NCBI GenBank assembly: GCA_963714145.1
Contig: OY970235.1
Span: 9,424,001 to 9,488,000 of the forward strand
Length of the DNA stretch: 64,000 bases
From: JBBWZH01 sp035544115
GTDB lineage: Bacteria; Actinomycetota; Actinomycetes; Mycobacteriales; CADCTP01
Direction of reading: 5' to 3'
Notes under the pieces: model-generated
What the model was told of the DNA's origin: nothing
Seen by the model: the letters and a program-made list of their open reading frames with translations, nothing else
The model's database searches: none
Position numbers and translations under genes: made by a program
Shown here: positions 16,398 through 24,010 of the stretch, piece after piece
How positions within the stretch are numbered: the stretch's first letter is position 1
Layout of the letters: each line of letters begins with the position of its first letter

Positions 16398-16437
16398 GAC
16401 CGGGCTCGACTCGGGTCTGGTGCCGTTCAGTCTGTCC

Positions 16438-17985
16438 TCAGTGGACGGTGGCGAGCGCGTCGGCGGCGGCCTGCTCGGCGGCGGCGCGGTCGGCGGCGAC
16501 CAGGCCGATCCGGGTGCGCCGGTCGAGCAGGTCGCCGGCGTCCAGGGCGACCTCGTGCAGCACGGCGTGCCGCAGCTCGGCGGCGGTCACGGCCAGGCCT
16601 TCGGCGATCGGGGCGAGCAGCGCCGGGTCACCGCCGGCCGCGGCCAGCACCTCGGTGGCCCGGGTGCCGTACCTGGCCACCAGCCGGCGCGGCGCGTCCA
16701 CCGCGGCCAGGGTGGCCGGGGCGGCGGCGCCGACCAGCGGCAGGCGCGCCGTCCGGCTCGGGCCGGCGCTGATCCGGCCACTGCGGACAGCGGCGTCCAC
16801 GGCGTCCTGCGCCATCCGGCGGTACGTGGTCAGCTTGCCGCCGACGATCGTGATCGCGCCGGTGCCACTGGTCAGCACCGCGTGCTTGCGGGAGAGGTCG
16901 GCCGACCGGTCCGACCCGGACCCGCCCGGCGGCGGCGCCAGCAGCGGCCGCAGCCCGGCGAACGCACCGTCCACTTCGGACCGTCCGATCGGTCTGGCCA
17001 GCACCGTATTCAGCGTTTCCAGCAGGAACCGGATGTCGCCCTCGGTGGGCTCCGGCACGTCCGGCACCGGCCCGTCGATCGGGTCGTCGGTGAGTCCGAT
17101 GTAGACCCGACCGTCCGGCTGCGGGATCGCCAACACGTACCGGTTCCGCTCGGCCGGTACCGGGATGATCAGCTCCGCGCGCAGTCCGGCCAGCGCCCGG
17201 CCGGGCAGCACCAGATGGGTGCCGCGGCTGGGCCGCAGCCTGATCTCCGGCACCAGTTCGCCGGCCCAGACGCCGGTCGCGTTGATCACCACCCGGGCCC
17301 GGACGTCGAGCCGGCCGCCGGTCAGCACGTCCCGCAGGACGGCCCCGTCGCCGGTCACCGTCTCGGCCGCGCACCGGGTGATGATCCGCGCGCCGTGCCC
17401 GGCGGCGGTGCGGGCGACCGTCACCACCAGCCGGGCGTCGTCGACGACCTGGCCGTCCCAGCCCACCAACCCGCCGCGCAGGCCATCGCGCCGGATCGCC
17501 GGCGCCAGCATGGCCGCCTGGTCCGGGCCGATCCGGCGGGTCCGCGGCAGCACGGCGGCCGGGGTCCGCGCGGCGGCCCGGAGCAGGTCGCCGGCGCCGT
17601 AGCCGATCCGGACCTGCCGGACCTGCCGGGCGCTGATCGCCGCCAGGAAGGGCACCAGGATCGGCAGCGGCCGGACCAGGTGCGGCGCGGTCCGGGTGAG
17701 CAGGATGCCGCGCTCCACCGCGCTCTCGTACGCGATGCCGACCTGCCCGGACGCGAGGTAACGCAGCCCGCCGTGCACCAGCTTGGAACTCCACCGGCTG
17801 GTCCCGAACGCCAGGTCGTGCTTCTCGGCGAGCACCACCGACAGCCCGCGGCTGGCCGCGTCCAGCGCCACGCCGACCCCGGTGATGCCGCCGCCGATCA
17901 CCAGCACATCCAGCACCGGCGCGGTACCGAGCCAGTCCAGGTCGGCCGCCCGCCGCGCCGCCGTGAGCGAGTCGCCCGCCGTCAC
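16438..17985 (-). CDS. glpD: Glycerol-3-phosphate dehydrogenase
   Basis: FAD-dependent enzyme that oxidises sn-glycerol 3-phosphate to dihydroxyacetone phosphate and feeds electrons to the quinone pool at the membrane. The dinucleotide-binding motif VIGGGITGVGVALDAASRG is at about residue 22, followed by SSKLVHGGLRYL and later WDGQVVDDARLV, NATGVWAG, ERNRYVLAIPQPDGRVYIGLTDDP and GGKLTTYRRMA, all typical of GlpD. At 515 residues it is slightly short. GTG at 17985 is chosen just before the conserved part. The frame stays open for another 68 codons through a 54-bp tandem repeat, so an N-terminal repeat extension cannot be excluded. Confidence 0.92.
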   Translation of the reverse strand: MTAGDSLTAARRAADLDWLGTAPVLDVLVIGGGITGVGVALDAASRGLSVVLAEKHDLAFGTSRWSSKLVHGGLRYLASGQVGIAYESAVERGILLTRTAPHLVRPLPILVPFLAAISARQVRQVRIGYGAGDLLRAAARTPAAVLPRTRRIGPDQAAMLAPAIRRDGLRGGLVGWDGQVVDDARLVVTVARTAAGHGARIITRCAAETVTGDGAVLRDVLTGGRLDVRARVVINATGVWAGELVPEIRLRPSRGTHLVLPGRALAGLRAELIIPVPAERNRYVLAIPQPDGRVYIGLTDDPIDGPVPDVPEPTEGDIRFLLETLNTVLARPIGRSEVDGAFAGLRPLLAPPPGGSGSDRSADLSRKHAVLTSGTGAITIVGGKLTTYRRMAQDAVDAAVRSGRISAGPSRTARLPLVGAAAPATLAAVDAPRRLVARYGTRATEVLAAAGGDPALLAPIAEGLAVTAAELRHAVLHEVALDAGDLLDRRTRIGLVAADRAAAEQAAADALATVH

Positions 17986-17989
17986 CGCC

Positions 17990-18151
17990 CGGCTCCGGCC
18001 AACGGCCCGGCTCCCGCCAACCACCCGGCCGCGGCCGCCCGCCCGGCTCCGGCCAACGGCCCGGCTCCCGCCAACCACCCGGCCGCGGCCGCCCGCCCGG
18101 CTCCGGCCAACGGCCCGGCTCCCGCCGCCCGCCCGGCTCCGGCCGCCCATC
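17990..18151. repeat. 54-bp tandem repeat upstream of glpD
   Basis: A 54-bp unit starts at 17990, 18044 and 18098; the first two copies are virtually identical and the third is shortened and degenerate. The unit holds CGGCTCCGGCC and CCGGCCGCGGCC. Because 54 is a multiple of three, the glpD frame stays open through it and would encode an Arg/Gly/Val-rich 18-residue repeat. It lies between the divergent glpD and FAD-oxidase genes, so it may affect their promoters. Confidence 0.85.
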
Positions 18152-18239
18152 CGGCCGGTAGCCGACGGCCGGTGCGGGCCGGTCCACATCGGACTGCCCG
18201 CGGGCGCCGGGCGGGGCGGTGGGTGGTAGACCGTTGTTC

Positions 18240-20039
18240 ATGACTGCGCCGGCTGCCCGCGTCCCGGACATGCTCTGGTACGGCTGGGGGGTGCCCGACC
18301 GGCAGATCCAGCTGCCGGAGCGGGTGACCGCGCTGCTCGGCCAGGCCCTCGGTGTGGTGCCCAGCCCGCACCGGGTCGAGCCCGACCTGCGGTTGCCGCC
18401 GAGTGCGCTGCCGGCCGAGGCGGCCGGGGCGCTGGCCGCGGCCGTCGGCGCCGCAAACGTCGATACCGACAGCGGGGCCAGGCTGCTGCGCTCCGGCGGG
18501 AAGAGCACGATCGACCTGCTCCGCCGCCGGCGTGACCACCCGGACCTGGCCGCCCCGGACGCGGTCGTGCTGCCGGCCGATCACGCCGAGGTGCTGGCCG
18601 TGCTGGCGGTGTGCGCCCGGTACGGGGTGGCGGTGGTCCCGTTCGGCGGCGGCACCAGCGTGGTCGGCGGGGTGGAGCCGGCGCGTGGCCGGTTCGCCGC
18701 GGTGATCGCGCTCGACCTGCGCCGGCTGGACCGGTTGCTCGCGGTCGATCCGGAGTCGGCCACCGCGACGCTGCAACCCGGTTTGAAGGCGCCCGAAGCG
18801 GAGAACCTGCTGGCCGGCCACGGTCTGACCCTAGGCCACTACCCGCAGAGCTTCGAGCACGCCAGCATCGGCGGGTTCGCCGCGACCCGTTCGTCCGGCC
18901 AGTCCTCGGCCGGCTACGGCCGGTTCGACGACCTGGTCGTCGCGCTCCGGGTGGCCACCCCGGCCGGCGAGCTGACCCTCGGCCGGGCGCCCGCCTCGGC
19001 CGCCGGCCCGGATCTGCGCCAGTTGTTCCTCGGCTCGGAGGGCGCGTTCGGGGTGATCACCGAGGTGACCGTCCGGGTCCGGCCGATCCCGCCGACCCGC
19101 CTGGACGAGGCCTGGTGGTTCCCCGACTTCCGGACCGGTGCCGCCGCGCTGCGCCAACTCGCCCAGGCCGACGCGCTCCCGACCATCGCCCGCCTCTCCG
19201 ACGAGACCGAATCCGCCATCAACGCCGCCCTCGCCCACCCACCCGCCCCACCCGCCCCCGCCGTCCCGGACGACGCCACCGTCCCGGACGACGTCGCCGT
19301 CCCCGCCGTTCCGAACGCCCCCGCCGTTCCGGCCGTCCCGGCCGACGCTGCCGTCCCGGCTGGCAGCTCCGGCTCGGCCGCCCCCGCCGTCCCGGCCGGC
19401 ACAGCTTCGGCCAACCCGCCCGCCCCGGCGGGCACCGACGGCACCGCCGCGCCGTCCGGCGGGGCGCTGGCGATCACCGGGTACGAGGGCACCGCGCCGG
19501 CCGTGGCCTCCCGGCGGGCGGCGGCGACCGAGCTGCTGACCAGGGCCGGTGGCACGCCGCTGGGGGAGCGGGGTGCGGCCGGCTGGCGGTCCGGCCGGTT
19601 CGCCGCGCCGTACCTGCGCGATGGCCTGCTGGACGCCGGCGCGCTGGTGGAGACGCTGGAGACGGCGACCAGTTGGTCGGCGCTGCCGGCGCTGTACGCG
19701 GCCGTCCGGGCGGCGCTGACCGGGAGCCTGGGCAGCCCGCTGGTGCTCTGCCACATCTCGCACCTCTACCCGACCGGCGCGTCGCTCTACTTCACGGTGG
19801 TGGCCGCGGCGGCCGCCGACCCGATCGCCCAGTGGCAGGCGGCCAAGCACGCGGCCAGCGAGGCGATCACCGGTCAGGGCGCGACGATCACCCATCACCA
19901 CGCGGTCGGCACCGACCACCGCGGCTGGATGACCGCCGAGATCGGCGAGCTCGGTGTCGCGGTGCTGCGGGCGGTCAAGGCCACCCTCGATCCGGTCGGC
20001 ATCCTGAACCCGGGCAAGTTGCTGCCGCCCGAGGGGTAA
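18240..20039 (+). CDS. FAD-linked oxidase, alkyl-DHAP synthase-like
   Basis: Flavoprotein of 599 residues of the VAO/PCMH class. The FAD-binding part includes VVLPADHAEVLAVLAVCARYGVAVVPFGGGTSVVGG near residue 130 and the SSGQSSAGYGRFDDLV segment; the C-terminal half has the cap domain and ends VGILNPGKLLPPEG. These match alkyldihydroxyacetonephosphate synthase, which makes ether lipids from acyl-DHAP and a fatty alcohol; actinobacterial homologues may be ether-lipid enzymes or glycerol-phosphate or lactate-type oxidases. Divergent glpD makes a DHAP-related role attractive. An Ala/Pro/Val-rich insertion of about 75 residues (about 330-405) interrupts the cap domain. Confidence 0.86.
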   Translation: MTAPAARVPDMLWYGWGVPDRQIQLPERVTALLGQALGVVPSPHRVEPDLRLPPSALPAEAAGALAAAVGAANVDTDSGARLLRSGGKSTIDLLRRRRDHPDLAAPDAVVLPADHAEVLAVLAVCARYGVAVVPFGGGTSVVGGVEPARGRFAAVIALDLRRLDRLLAVDPESATATLQPGLKAPEAENLLAGHGLTLGHYPQSFEHASIGGFAATRSSGQSSAGYGRFDDLVVALRVATPAGELTLGRAPASAAGPDLRQLFLGSEGAFGVITEVTVRVRPIPPTRLDEAWWFPDFRTGAAALRQLAQADALPTIARLSDETESAINAALAHPPAPPAPAVPDDATVPDDVAVPAVPNAPAVPAVPADAAVPAGSSGSAAPAVPAGTASANPPAPAGTDGTAAPSGGALAITGYEGTAPAVASRRAAATELLTRAGGTPLGERGAAGWRSGRFAAPYLRDGLLDAGALVETLETATSWSALPALYAAVRAALTGSLGSPLVLCHISHLYPTGASLYFTVVAAAAADPIAQWQAAKHAASEAITGQGATITHHHAVGTDHRGWMTAEIGELGVAVLRAVKATLDPVGILNPGKLLPPEG

Positions 20040-20193
20040 GCCGCCGCCACCGGTTGCCGATCGACCCGATGCGGACCGGAATAGTTGCATAAGGCAACTG
20101 GTTGGATCCGGCGAGGCGGGGCGCGCGCCGGGGTGGTCTCCGGTACGGTCCGGCTCCGAACGGACGGTTCAGCAAGGCGAGGAGGCAACGGGC

Positions 20194-20757
20194 GTGACGG
20201 CGCCATCCGACGCCCCGGCGGGCACGCAAACCCCCGTACCGACCGCTGACGACCTTGTCGTACTGCTGGACGAGCAGCGCCGGCCGATCGGGACCGCGCC
20301 GCGGGCGACCGTGCACAACCAGGCGACACCGCTGCACCTGGCCTTCTCCTGCTACGCGTTCGACCGGGCCGGCCGGCTGCTGGTGACCCGCCGGGCGCTG
20401 ACCAAGAAGACCTGGCCGGGCGTCTGGACAAACAGCGCCTGCGGGCATCCGCGCCCGGGCGAGGACGTCGCCGACGCGGCGACCCGGCGGCTGGCCGAGG
20501 AGCTCGGCCTGGTGCCGCGCACCCTCGACCTGGTGCTGCCGACCTTCGCCTACCGCGCGGTGATGCCGGACGGAACCGTGGAGAACGAGGTCTGCCCGGT
20601 GCTGCGGGCCACCGTGGACGGCGACCCGGAGCCGGACCCGGCCGAGGTGGCCGAGTGGCGCTGGGTGAACTGGTCCGACTACGTGCAGGTGGCCCGGATC
20701 GCCCCCTGGCTGATCAGCCCCTGGTCCGCCCTGCAGGTGCCCGAACTGGCCGGCTGA
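20194..20757 (+). CDS. idi: Isopentenyl-diphosphate delta-isomerase, type 1
   Basis: Enzyme of 187 residues that interconverts isopentenyl and dimethylallyl diphosphate, the step after the MEP pathway; ispE of that pathway is encoded about 10 kb further on. The fold is Nudix-like. The catalytic cysteine is in TNSACGHP (about residue 89), metal ligands in RRLAEELGL, and the second active-site segment in VENEVCPVL. The tail carries the conserved tryptophans (EWRWVNW and SPWSALQ). The GTG start is preceded by a GAGG site. It is convergent with the mannosyltransferase gene. Confidence 0.95.
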   Translation: MTAPSDAPAGTQTPVPTADDLVVLLDEQRRPIGTAPRATVHNQATPLHLAFSCYAFDRAGRLLVTRRALTKKTWPGVWTNSACGHPRPGEDVADAATRRLAEELGLVPRTLDLVLPTFAYRAVMPDGTVENEVCPVLRATVDGDPEPDPAEVAEWRWVNWSDYVQVARIAPWLISPWSALQVPELAG

Positions 20758-20762
20758 CCGCC

Positions 20763-20819
20763 GGCCGGGCCATCGGCGGCCGGGCCATGGAGGGTCGGGC
20801 CATGGGGGCCGGGGCCGGG
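20763..20819. repeat. 15-bp imperfect tandem repeat after idi
   Basis: Three to four copies of a unit close to GGCCGGGCCATGGRG lie head to tail between the stop codons of idi and the leftward mannosyltransferase gene. No proper terminator hairpin is seen here, and the repeat may fill that role. Confidence 0.5.
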
Positions 20820-22373
20820 TCAGATCCAGGACGGGAACCAGATCCGGGCATGCCAGCCCTCATACGTGCTGAGCTGCCCGCTGAGGATCGGCCAGAGCCA
20901 GCCGAAGTTCACCGCGACCACGGCGACGTAGCCGCAGACCACGAGCAGCCCGACCAGCCGGCGGGTCTCGGTGCTGTTCGCCCGGCCGAGCGCGTCGCCG
21001 AGCACCAGCGTCACGCCGAGCACCAGGAACGGCACCAGCGGGGCCATGTAGAAGATGAACATCGTCCGGCCCGGCTCCAGGAACCAGGACAGCCAACCGG
21101 CGGCGAACGCGACCAGCACCGTGCTGGCCCGCCAGTCCCGCCGGGTGAGCACCAGCCAGCAGCACCAGAGCACGGCCGGCACGAACGCCCACCAGAGCGC
21201 CGGCGTGCCGACCGCGAGCACTGACCGGACGCAGGTCGGCGCGCCGCACCCGGTCGGCGCCGGCTTGCTCGGGTAGTAGAACAGCACCGGCCGGCCGGTC
21301 ACCAGCCAGCTCCACGGCGTCGACTGGTACGGGTGCGGGCTCTCCAGTCCTTTGTGGAAGTGCCACATCTCCCAGTGGTAGTGGATCAGCGACCGCACCG
21401 GCCCGGGCAGCCAGGACCAGTACTCGTCGTGCGTGTCCGCCCAGTGCCGCCCGTACGAGTTCTCGCCGCGGAACCAGCCGGACCAGGCCAGCAGGTACGC
21501 CGCCACCGGCGCCACGCCCAGGGTGAGCGCCGCGCCGGGCAGGTCGCGGACGGCGGTGGCGGCCAGCGGCTGGCCCAGCGCGGCCGATCGGCGCGCGTTG
21601 TAGTCCCAGATCAGCGACAGCAGCGCGAAGCCGAGCAGGAACCAGATCCCGCTCCACTTCACCGCGCAGGACAGCCCGAGCAGCACCCCGCCGGCCAGCC
21701 GCCAGGGCCGGGCGCCCAACCCGGGCGCCCGCCAGACACCGACCCGCTCGGTCAGGTCGGCCGCCTCGACCGCCCGGGCCAGCCGGCCGCGCACGTTGTC
21801 CCGGTCGATCACCAGGCAGCCGAAGCCGGCCACCACGAAGAACGCGATGAAGATGTCCAGCAGGGCGAACCGGCTGAGCACCACCGACAGCCCGTCCACC
21901 GCGAGCAGCAGGCCGGCGACCGCGCCGAGCAGGGTCGAGCGGGTCATCCGCCGGACGATCCGGATCAGCATCAGCACGGTCAGCGTGCCGGCCAGCGCGG
22001 CCGGCACCCGCCAGCCGACCGTGTCGTCGCCGAACACCTTGATCCCGCCCGCGATCAGCCACTTCCCCAGCGGCGGATGCACGATGAACATGTAGCCGAG
22101 GTTGTTCTCGTACCCCTGGCGGAGGATCTCGGCGCCCTCGGTGGCGTAGTAGGTCTCGTCGAAGACCTTCTCGTTCGGGAAGCCGAGGCCCCAGAACCGG
22201 ATCAGCGCGGCGACCGCGGTGATCACGAGCGTGACCAGCCAGGAACCCAGCGGGTCGGCCGGCATCGGCACCCGCAGCCGGGCCAGCCGGGACGCCGGAC
22301 GGCCCGGCGGCTCGTCCGGGGACGGTGGCTCGGGCGTCGTGTGCAGCCAGGTGTGCTCGACCGTCACCGCCAT
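20820..22373 (-). CDS. pmt: Protein O-mannosyltransferase (PMT, GT39)
   Basis: Integral membrane enzyme of 517 residues that transfers mannose from polyprenyl-phosphate mannose to Ser/Thr of secreted proteins during Sec export. A first membrane segment (LVTLVITAVAALIRFWGLG) is followed by the catalytic acidic pair in VFDETYYATEG on the first outer loop, then HPPLGKWLI, SRFALLDIFI and further segments. The C-terminal part has CAVKWSGIWF and later FLEPGRTMFIFYMAPLVPF, both typical. The gene is divergent from rsmI, the usual order in actinobacteria. Heavily threonine-rich exported proteins in this window (the VWA and DUF4082 proteins) would be suitable substrates. Confidence 0.93.
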   Translation of the reverse strand: MAVTVEHTWLHTTPEPPSPDEPPGRPASRLARLRVPMPADPLGSWLVTLVITAVAALIRFWGLGFPNEKVFDETYYATEGAEILRQGYENNLGYMFIVHPPLGKWLIAGGIKVFGDDTVGWRVPAALAGTLTVLMLIRIVRRMTRSTLLGAVAGLLLAVDGLSVVLSRFALLDIFIAFFVVAGFGCLVIDRDNVRGRLARAVEAADLTERVGVWRAPGLGARPWRLAGGVLLGLSCAVKWSGIWFLLGFALLSLIWDYNARRSAALGQPLAATAVRDLPGAALTLGVAPVAAYLLAWSGWFRGENSYGRHWADTHDEYWSWLPGPVRSLIHYHWEMWHFHKGLESPHPYQSTPWSWLVTGRPVLFYYPSKPAPTGCGAPTCVRSVLAVGTPALWWAFVPAVLWCCWLVLTRRDWRASTVLVAFAAGWLSWFLEPGRTMFIFYMAPLVPFLVLGVTLVLGDALGRANSTETRRLVGLLVVCGYVAVVAVNFGWLWPILSGQLSTYEGWHARIWFPSWI

Positions 22374-22396
22374 GCCGAGATCCTAGGTCCCGCTGC

Positions 22397-22459
22397 TGAG
22401 GGTTCCGGTCCCGGTGCTGAGGGTTCCGGTCCCGGTGCTGGGGGTTCCGGTCCCGGTGC
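22397..22459. repeat. 21-bp tandem repeat between pmt and rsmI
   Basis: Three consecutive copies of TGAGGGTTCCGGTCCCGGTGC (the third with one change) fill the gap between the divergent mannosyltransferase and rsmI genes, 24 bases from the former and 49 from the latter. Each copy contains the short palindrome GGTTCCGGTCC-like core. Confidence 0.85.
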
Positions 22460-22507
22460 GGGGAGCGCCGCGCCGCTCCGGCCGGGGCGACCCGTAGGCT
22501 CGGCCGG

Positions 22508-23362
22508 GTGGAGCCGGGCACGCTGACGCTGGCCGGGGCGCCGCTCGGCGACCCGGCGGACACCAGCCCCCGGCTGCGGGCCGCGCTGGCCGGCGCCGGT
22601 GTGATCGCCGCCGAGGACACCCGGCGGCTGCGCCGGCTGGCGGCCGACCTGGACGTGCCGCTGACCGCCCGGCTGGTCTCCTACTACGACGCCACCGAGG
22701 TCGCCCGCACCCCCGGCCTGATCGAGACCCTGCTGGCCGGCACGGACGTGCTGCTGGTCACCGACGCGGGCATGCCCAGCGTCTCCGACCCGGGGTACCG
22801 GCTGGTGGCGGCGGCGGTCGCGGCCGGGATCAGGGTGACCGCGCTGCCCGGGCCGTCCGCGGTGACCACGGCGCTGGCGCTGTCCGGGCTGCCGCCGGAC
22901 CGGTTCTGTTTCGAGGGGTTCCTGCCCCGCAAGCCGGGCGAGCGGCGCCGGGCGCTGGCCGCGCTGGCCGCCGAACGGCGCACCGTGGTGCTGTTCGAGG
23001 CGCCGCACCGGCTGGCCGTGATGCTGGCCGACGCCGCCGCCGAGTTCGGCGCGGACCGGCCGGCCGCGGTCTGCCGGGAGCTGACCAAGACCTACGAGGA
23101 GATTCGCCGCGGTCCGCTGGGCGAGCTCGCGACCTGGGCCGACGCCGGGGTACGCGGCGAGATCACGGTGGTGATCGGCGGTGCCCCGGCGGTGGCCGCC
23201 GCGGCCGGCCCGGCCGAGCTGGCCGCCGCGGTCGCCGACCGGGAGGCCGCCGGCGAGGACCGCAAGGCCGCCATCGCCGCGGTCGCCAAGGCGGCCGGGG
23301 TACCCAAGCGCACCGCCTACGACGCGGTGGTCGCCGCCCGATCAGGCGCAAAGCAGACCTAG
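22508..23362 (+). CDS. rsmI: 16S rRNA (cytidine-1402-2'-O)-methyltransferase
   Basis: Methyltransferase of 284 residues that modifies the ribose of C1402 in the decoding centre, using S-adenosylmethionine. The order of motifs is that of the SpoU-independent tetrapyrrole methylase fold: LTLAGAPLGDPAD at the start, AEDTRRLRRL, TDAGMPSVSDPGYRLV, ALPGPSAVTTALALSGLP, then FEGFLPRK and CRELTKTYEE. The C-terminal helix with EDRKAAIAAVAKAAG is also conserved. GTG start; divergent from pmt. Confidence 0.95.
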   Translation: MEPGTLTLAGAPLGDPADTSPRLRAALAGAGVIAAEDTRRLRRLAADLDVPLTARLVSYYDATEVARTPGLIETLLAGTDVLLVTDAGMPSVSDPGYRLVAAAVAAGIRVTALPGPSAVTTALALSGLPPDRFCFEGFLPRKPGERRRALAALAAERRTVVLFEAPHRLAVMLADAAAEFGADRPAAVCRELTKTYEEIRRGPLGELATWADAGVRGEITVVIGGAPAVAAAAGPAELAAAVADREAAGEDRKAAIAAVAKAAGVPKRTAYDAVVAARSGAKQT

Positions 23363-23394
23363 CCGCCTGTTGCGCCGCCTGCTTCACTGACCGG

Positions 23395-23955
23395 GTGAAC
23401 CGCAGGATTGTCAGTTCGGAGGACGTCGTCGTCGGCGTGGACCGGGCGCCGGACGGCTATTTCGACCGCGTGCTGAAGTGCATCCCGGTCGAGGTCGTCA
23501 CCGTTTACGTGGTGCTGGCCAGCCCCGCGGCGACCGCGTTCGACGGCCGGTCGCTGCAGTGGTGGCTCGGCCTGCTGCTGGTCGGCGGGCTGATCGCGGC
23601 GCCGGCCTACGCCCGGTCGGCGCTGGCCATCCGCCGGCTCAGCCAGCTGACCATGACCACGGCCGCGTTCCTGGTCGTGGTTGCCGCGACCGGCGGCTGG
23701 TTCGGCACGCTGGACTGGTGGAACGGGTTCTTCCCGCTGCTGGCCAGCGTGCTGTTCGGGGTCACGGTGGCGATGCTCGGCTTCGGCCCGGCCCACCCCA
23801 AGCCGCCCAAGTCGAGCCCGCCGGCCCTGCCTGACGCCGTCCCGGCGGCCCGGGAGCCCGGCGACGACGACCCGACCGACGTGGTCGCGGCCGAGGCGGA
23901 GCCGGACGAGTCGGGTCTGCTGCGGGTCTGGCGCGGCTCCGACCCGCCGCGATGA
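23395..23955 (+). CDS. Small membrane protein of unknown function
   Basis: Protein of 186 residues, GTG start. After a polar head (EDVVVGVDRAPDGYFDRVLKCIPVEV) come four hydrophobic segments: VVTVYVVLASPAA, WWLGLLLVGGLIAAP, MTTAAFLVVVAATGG and FFPLLASVLFGVTVAML. An acidic proline-rich tail of about 55 residues follows. I do not recognise the family. It lies between rsmI and metG, reading the same way, with 32- and 55-base gaps. Confidence 0.72.
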   Translation: MNRRIVSSEDVVVGVDRAPDGYFDRVLKCIPVEVVTVYVVLASPAATAFDGRSLQWWLGLLLVGGLIAAPAYARSALAIRRLSQLTMTTAAFLVVVAATGGWFGTLDWWNGFFPLLASVLFGVTVAMLGFGPAHPKPPKSSPPALPDAVPAAREPGDDDPTDVVAAEAEPDESGLLRVWRGSDPPR

Positions 23956-24010
23956 CCGCGCCGGGTTAATCCGGTCGGAGGCTCGACCAGCCGATCACTA
24001 GGCTGGACCC

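Noticed and set aside
17990..18151. CRISPR-like array
   Set aside because: The units are head-to-tail without spacers, the third is degenerate, and no cas genes are in the window.
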